Position numbers and translations under genes: made by a program
Assembly: GCA_044238145.1 (NCBI GenBank)
Contig: JBIIDT010000008.1
Location: 1-64,000 of the forward strand
Source of the DNA: QWPN01 sp044238145
Lineage (GTDB): Bacteria > Planctomycetota > Planctomycetia > Pirellulales > UBA1268
Direction: 5' to 3'
DNA length: 64,000 bases
The notes under the pieces: generated by a model
Database searches by the model: none
What the model saw: only the letters and a program-made list of their open reading frames with translations
Told to the model about the DNA's origin: nothing
Shown: piece after piece, positions 60,309 to 64,000 of the stretch
How positions within the stretch are numbered: position 1 is the first letter of the stretch
Layout: each line of letters starts with the position of its first letter

Positions 60309-61451
60309 GTGACGAGTCATTCTGAGCGCGGAGGGACCGCTTCTCGCGGCACCGGCACGCCCGGGGGTGAAGGGGCGGTGGTGGCGGTGCTCACGCCGGC
60401 GGGGCGGGGTGCGCTCGCGGTCGTCGGCGTCGCGGGCCCGGCGGCCGGAGGGCTCGTGGACAGCCTGTTCGCGCCGCGGGGCGGGCGGCCCGTTGCGGAG
60501 CGGTCGGATGGATCGGTGGCCTTCGGTCGCTGGGGCGGCGACGGTGGCGAGGAGGTCGTCGTCGTGCGGCTGGCGGCCGACCGGCTCGAGGTGCACTGTC
60601 ACGGCGGCTTGGCGGCTGCCGCGGCGATCGTCGCGGGACTGGTGGCCGCCGGCGGGCGGGAGATCGCGTGGCCGGAGTGGCTGTCGACCGTGGCCGGGGC
60701 GGGTGGACAGGTCGCCGCGGAGGCCCGCGCGGCGCTCGCCGTCGCGGGCGGGCCGCGGGCCGCGCAGGTCCTCTGCCGGCAGCTGGCGGGCGGCCTCGAC
60801 GGCGAGATGGCGCGGATCGCGCGGCTGGTGGCGGCTGGCGACGCCGCGGCGGCCCGGGCCGCCGGCTCACGCCTGCTGGAGGCCGCCCGCGTGGGCCTGC
60901 GGCTCACGAGCCCCTGGCGGGTGGTCGTCGCGGGCCGGGTCAACGCGGGCAAGAGCAGCCTCGTCAACGCCCTTGCCGGTCACGCGCGGGCGATCGTCTC
61001 GCCCGTCCCGGGCACGACGCGGGACATGCTCGAGACGCGGATCGTGCTCGACGGCTGGGAGGTGGACCTCGTCGACACTGCGGGCGAGCGTGGGACCGAC
61101 GAGCCCGTCGGCCCGGTGGAGACCGCCGGCATCGCCCGCGCGGCCGCCGCTGCCGCGACCGCCGACCTCGTCCTCCGGGTCGTTCCCGCGGACGGCACCG
61201 AGCCGACGCGGCCGCCCGGCACGCGGGAGTTAGTCGTCATCTCGAAGGCCGATCTCGCGGCCGGGTCCGGGACGACGTGGCCGGCGGCCGCGGTGCCGAC
61301 GTCGGCTGCCACGGGCACGGGAATCGCGGCGCTCGCCGCCCGGATCGTGGCCGAGGTCGTTCCCGAGGCGGGCGACCGGGATCTGCTCGCGGGCCCCGTG
61401 CCGTTCACCCCGCGGCAGGTCGAGGTGATCCGGAGGCTGTGTGGCGGATGA
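60309..61451 (+). CDS. MnmE-like GTPase lacking the C-terminal cysteine motif
   Basis: A 380-residue protein, about 70 shorter than typical MnmE. The N-terminal formyl-THF-binding-like part is visible but degenerate (LEVHCHGGLAAAAAIV). The G domain is good: GRVNAGKSSLVNALAG, VPGTTRDMLETRI, DTAGERGTDEP, VISKADL. The C-terminal helix with FCIGK, which holds the catalytic cysteine for tRNA wobble-uridine modification, is missing: the chain ends FTPRQVEVIRRLCGG. The start is the GTG at 60309, 7 nt after AGGGGAG. Convergent with der, whose stop abuts this one, so no reading-frame remnant hides downstream. Confidence 0.8.
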   Translation: MTSHSERGGTASRGTGTPGGEGAVVAVLTPAGRGALAVVGVAGPAAGGLVDSLFAPRGGRPVAERSDGSVAFGRWGGDGGEEVVVVRLAADRLEVHCHGGLAAAAAIVAGLVAAGGREIAWPEWLSTVAGAGGQVAAEARAALAVAGGPRAAQVLCRQLAGGLDGEMARIARLVAAGDAAAARAAGSRLLEAARVGLRLTSPWRVVVAGRVNAGKSSLVNALAGHARAIVSPVPGTTRDMLETRIVLDGWEVDLVDTAGERGTDEPVGPVETAGIARAAAAAATADLVLRVVPADGTEPTRPPGTRELVVISKADLAAGSGTTWPAAAVPTSAATGTGIAALAARIVAEVVPEAGDRDLLAGPVPFTPRQVEVIRRLCGG

Positions 61452-62849
61452 TCACTCGGCCTTCGGGTCGGCCGACTTGCCGCGGAGCAGGAGCCGCAGC
61501 GGCACCTCGTGGAACGGCAGCGCCTCGCGGAACGTGTTGAGCAGGTAACGCTTGTAGGGTTCCGACACGCTCCGCGGCGCGCTCGTGGAGATCACGATCG
61601 TGGGGGGCGTGGCCTCGACCTGCGTCGCGTAGTAGAGACGCACCGGGCGGCCGCGGGTGTCAGCCGGCGGCTGGTTGGCTTCCACCGCCGCCCGGAGCAC
61701 GGCGTTGAGCCGGGCCGTGGGCACGCGGGTGCGGCTCTGGCGGAAGAGTCGCTGGGCGACGTCGATGACCGCCTTCACGTTGCGGCCCGAGGTCGCGGTC
61801 GTGAAGGCGATCGGCGCCCAGGGCATCATCCGGAACTCGTCGCGGAGATACTGTGCCCACTCCTTCCGCTCCACGTCGGCGGCGTAGAGGTCCCACTTGT
61901 TGACGACGAATACCACCGGCTTCGCCTCCTCGGTGATCGTCTCGGCGAGCTGCTTGTCGACCTTGCCGACCGGCTCCGTGGCGTCGAAGAACAAGAGCAC
62001 CACGTCGGCGCGGCGGATGCTCCGCTGGGCCCGGTGGGTGGAGTAGAAGTCGAGGTCGGTGGTGCGGCTCTTTGTCCGCCGCAGGCCGGGCGTGTCGATC
62101 GCCAGGAAGGCGTGACCGTCGACCTCGAACCGCACGTCGACGCTGTCGCGGGTGGTGCCGGCCACGGGGCTCGTGATCACCCGCTCCTCGCGGGCCAGGG
62201 CGTTGACGAACGTGCTCTTGCCGACGTTGCGACGGCCCACCATGGCGAGTTTCATCTCGGGCAGGTCGACCGCCACCGGCTCGTCGGGCCAGGGCTCCGG
62301 GAGCCGCTCCAGGATCGCCTCCACCAGCCCGTCGCGGTTCCGCCGCTGCCGCGCGCTGACGGCCAGTGGCGGGCCGAAGCCGAGCGACGCGAAGTCGTTG
62401 GCCTCGGGGTCGAACTTGGCGTCGTCCGCCTTGTTGGCCACGAGCAGCACCGGTGCCCCGGAGCGGCGGACCCGCCGGGCCACCTCGGCGTCGGCGGCGA
62501 CGAGGCCCGCCCGGACATCGACCACGAGGAGGATCACGGCGGCGGCGCCGAGGCCCGCCTCGATCTGGGCGTCGATCTTCGCGGTCAGGCCGTCGGGATC
62601 GTCGAACCCCATGCCGCCGGTGTCGACGAGATCCACGACGCGGTCCTCGAGCGTGATCCGCTGCACGAGCCGGTCGCGGGTCACGCCGGCCGTCGGGTCC
62701 TCGATGGCGATCCGCTTCTCGACGAGCCAGTTGAAGAGCGTCGACTTGCCGACGTTCGGCCGGCCGACGATCACCACCCGGGGGATGAGACTCTTGTCGG
62801 GGGGGCGGCCCGCGGTCTTGCTGCGGCTGCGGGGCGGGGGGGAGGGCAT
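61452..62849 (-). CDS. der: Ribosome-assembly GTPase Der (EngA)
   Basis: A 465-residue protein with two tandem G domains: GRPNVGKSTLFN (near 29), DTGGMGFDD, NKADDAKF; then GRRNVGKSTFVN (near 206), AGTTRDSVDV, DTPGLRRT, NKWDLY. A C-terminal KH-like domain ends the chain (RLLLRGKSADPKAE). It is essential for 50S assembly in other bacteria. It converges directly with the MnmE-like gene: the two stops are adjacent (61449-61451 and 61452-61454). Confidence 0.96.
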   Translation of the reverse strand: MPSPPPRSRSKTAGRPPDKSLIPRVVIVGRPNVGKSTLFNWLVEKRIAIEDPTAGVTRDRLVQRITLEDRVVDLVDTGGMGFDDPDGLTAKIDAQIEAGLGAAAVILLVVDVRAGLVAADAEVARRVRRSGAPVLLVANKADDAKFDPEANDFASLGFGPPLAVSARQRRNRDGLVEAILERLPEPWPDEPVAVDLPEMKLAMVGRRNVGKSTFVNALAREERVITSPVAGTTRDSVDVRFEVDGHAFLAIDTPGLRRTKSRTTDLDFYSTHRAQRSIRRADVVLLFFDATEPVGKVDKQLAETITEEAKPVVFVVNKWDLYAADVERKEWAQYLRDEFRMMPWAPIAFTTATSGRNVKAVIDVAQRLFRQSRTRVPTARLNAVLRAAVEANQPPADTRGRPVRLYYATQVEATPPTIVISTSAPRSVSEPYKRYLLNTFREALPFHEVPLRLLLRGKSADPKAE

Positions 62850-62883
62850 GCTTTGATTCTACCCGGATTCAGCTGGGCCGTTC

Positions 62884-63016
62884 GGGGTTGCCCGTGCCCA
62901 GTCGCCGGACGTTCGCCTCGGCCCTCCAGGCCTCGGCTCTCTGCATGTCCGCTTCGCTTCGGCATCCGTGCCTTCGCTCGCTCCCATAGCCCGGCTCCTC
63001 GGGCACGGGCAACCCC
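62884..63016. repeat. 133-nt palindromic element, copy B
   Basis: The outer arms GGGGTTGCCCGTGCCC (62884-62899) and its exact complement (63001-63016) form a 16-bp perfect stem. The 90-nt core (62905-62994) matches copy A (27838-27927) at about 77 of 90 positions. The right end abuts the stop codon of mtnA (63017-63019) directly. The outer arms are not the same sequence as in copy A but are paired in each copy. Confidence 0.8.
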
Positions 63017-64000
63017 TCACTCCAAGACCGCACGGATCGTTTCGGGGGTCACGGGGGAGATGACGCCGTGCTCGGTGACGATGCCACGGATCAGCCGGGC
63101 GGGGGTGACGTCGAAGGCCGGATTGAAGGCTTTGGCGCCGGCGGGAGCGGCACGTACGCCGAGCGGCACGAGCACCTCGTCGGCCGCCCGCTCCTCGATC
63201 GGGATGTCCGCCCCGTCCTCGATCGTGAGGTCGAACGTGCTCGACGGCGCCGCCACGTAGAAGGGCACGCCGTGGGCCGCGGCCAGCACCGCCAGCGCGT
63301 AGGTGCCGATCTTGTTGGCCGCGTCGCCGCGGGCCGTGATCCGGTCGGCGCCCACGATGCATGCCTTGATCCGGCCGGTCTTGAGCAGGTGGCCGGCGGC
63401 CGCGTCGACGAGCACGGTGACGGGGATGCCGCGCTCCACGAGTTCCCAGGCCGTGAGCCGCGCGCCCTGGAACAGCGGCCGCGTCTCGTCGGCGAAGACC
63501 TCGAGCTTCCGCCCCTGCTCCCAGGCCGTGGTGATCACCGCCAGGGCCGTGCCGTCGCCGCCCGTCGCGAGGGCGCCGGTGTTGCAGTGGGTGAGCACGC
63601 CGCCGTCCTCGAGGAGCGGCGCCCCGTGGCGGCCGATCGCCGCGCACAGCCGACGGTCTTCGTCGTGGATGGCCCGGGCCTCGGCCAGCAGGGCCGCGGC
63701 GAGGTCGGCCGGCGCCGCCGCCGCGGGCAGGGCGTCGAGCACCGCGAGGCAGCGGGCCACGGCCCACCGCAGGTTCACGGCCGTCGGCCGCGCGGTCGCG
63801 AGTTGCTCGCCGCGGGCGAGCACGTGGGCCCGGGCGGCGTCCGGCGCGAGCCTCTCCCGCACCGCCTCGCCCGCCGCGACGACGAGGCCGTAGCCGCCGG
63901 CGATGCCGATGGCCGGTGCGCCGCGGACCCGCAGGCTCTTGATCGCCTCCACTACCGCGTCGACGTCGGCACAGGTCACCCACGCCAGCCGGCCGGGGAG
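63017..64000 (-). CDS. mtnA: Methylthioribose-1-phosphate isomerase, 3' part (5' end off window)
   Basis: At least 327 residues. Near the visible start, VRGAPAIGIAGGYGL is typical of MtnA and other aIF2B-like isomerases; THCNTGALATGGDG carries the catalytic Cys, and VGADRITARGDAANKIGTY carries the Asp. It converts methylthioribose-1-phosphate to the ribulose form in the methionine salvage pathway. About 20-30 N-terminal residues lie beyond the right edge. A 133-nt palindrome lies immediately after its stop codon. Confidence 0.93.
   Translation of the reverse strand, partial: LPGRLAWVTCADVDAVVEAIKSLRVRGAPAIGIAGGYGLVVAAGEAVRERLAPDAARAHVLARGEQLATARPTAVNLRWAVARCLAVLDALPAAAAPADLAAALLAEARAIHDEDRRLCAAIGRHGAPLLEDGGVLTHCNTGALATGGDGTALAVITTAWEQGRKLEVFADETRPLFQGARLTAWELVERGIPVTVLVDAAAGHLLKTGRIKACIVGADRITARGDAANKIGTYALAVLAAAHGVPFYVAAPSSTFDLTIEDGADIPIEERAADEVLVPLGVRAAPAGAKAFNPAFDVTPARLIRGIVTEHGVISPVTPETIRAVLE

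Overview
The window is about 64 kb of very GC-rich bacterial chromosome. The best guess is a planctomycete (Pirellulales-like). The reasons are a DUF1549/DUF1553 protein next to a DUF1501 protein (51078-53950), a TIGR03067-like secreted protein (32381), many secreted proteins of unknown role, a LysR regulator beside gltBD, and ECF-sigma and FHA signalling genes. It looks like ordinary chromosome. I see no prophage, transposase, CRISPR array or rRNA. Two tRNA genes are present, Arg(TCG) at 1350 and Gly(CCC) at 35304 (minus strand). Genes sit on both strands in short operons, often with 1-13 base overlaps.

Layout. 1-4.0 kb: 5' part of dnaE, an FHA protein, tRNA-Arg with a duplicated 3' end, a secreted gluzincin-type protein and a thioredoxin-fold protein. 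4.1-6.4 kb: a non-coding stretch with promoter and terminator signals, leading into a tiny membrane protein coupled to a pyruvate-decarboxylase-like enzyme. 6.4-8.9 kb: a second gluzincin overlapping a CinA-like/NadD-like fusion. 9-11.4 kb: two secreted squalene-cyclase-fold proteins in tandem. 12.2-15.6 kb: a sugar operon (Gfo/Idh/MocA oxidoreductase, sugar isomerase/epimerase, MFS transporter). 15.9-20.3 kb: YpfJ-type metallopeptidase, beta-helix protein and porin. 20.5-27.8 kb: LysR regulator and gltBD for ammonia assimilation. 28-32.9 kb: third gluzincin, nuclease-like protein, ABA4-like membrane protein, zinc-ribbon protein, GIY-YIG protein and TIGR03067-like protein. 33-35.4 kb: a large secreted hydrolase-like gene of clearly lower GC beside tRNA-Gly. 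35.5-41.7 kb: AsmA-like, Cys/His-rich, lipoprotein-like, cytochrome c'-like, ClpP-like, GYF-like and secreted proteins. 41.7-46.6 kb: membrane P-loop NTPase, ApbE, DedA and an NtrC-type regulator. 46.6-51 kb: nucleotidyltransferase-like protein, an ECF sigma/regulator/membrane-protein operon and an EEP phosphatase. 51-57 kb: DUF1501 and DUF1549/1553, UppP, a TIM-barrel protein and a transglutaminase-like protein. 57-64 kb: rpsA, peroxiredoxin, a short MnmE, Der and the 3' part of mtnA.

The most interesting material is mostly non-coding or in odd proteins. It includes a possible structured RNA at 4193-4383, a 40-nt element placed 1 nt after two unrelated stop codons, and a 132-133 nt palindromic element in two copies whose outer arms differ but still pair. 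On the protein side there is a CinA-NadD fusion that lacks the usual CinA serine, an MnmE without its C-terminal cysteine, and three different secreted HExxH proteins. All family calls come from reading motifs in the sequence; no database search was run.
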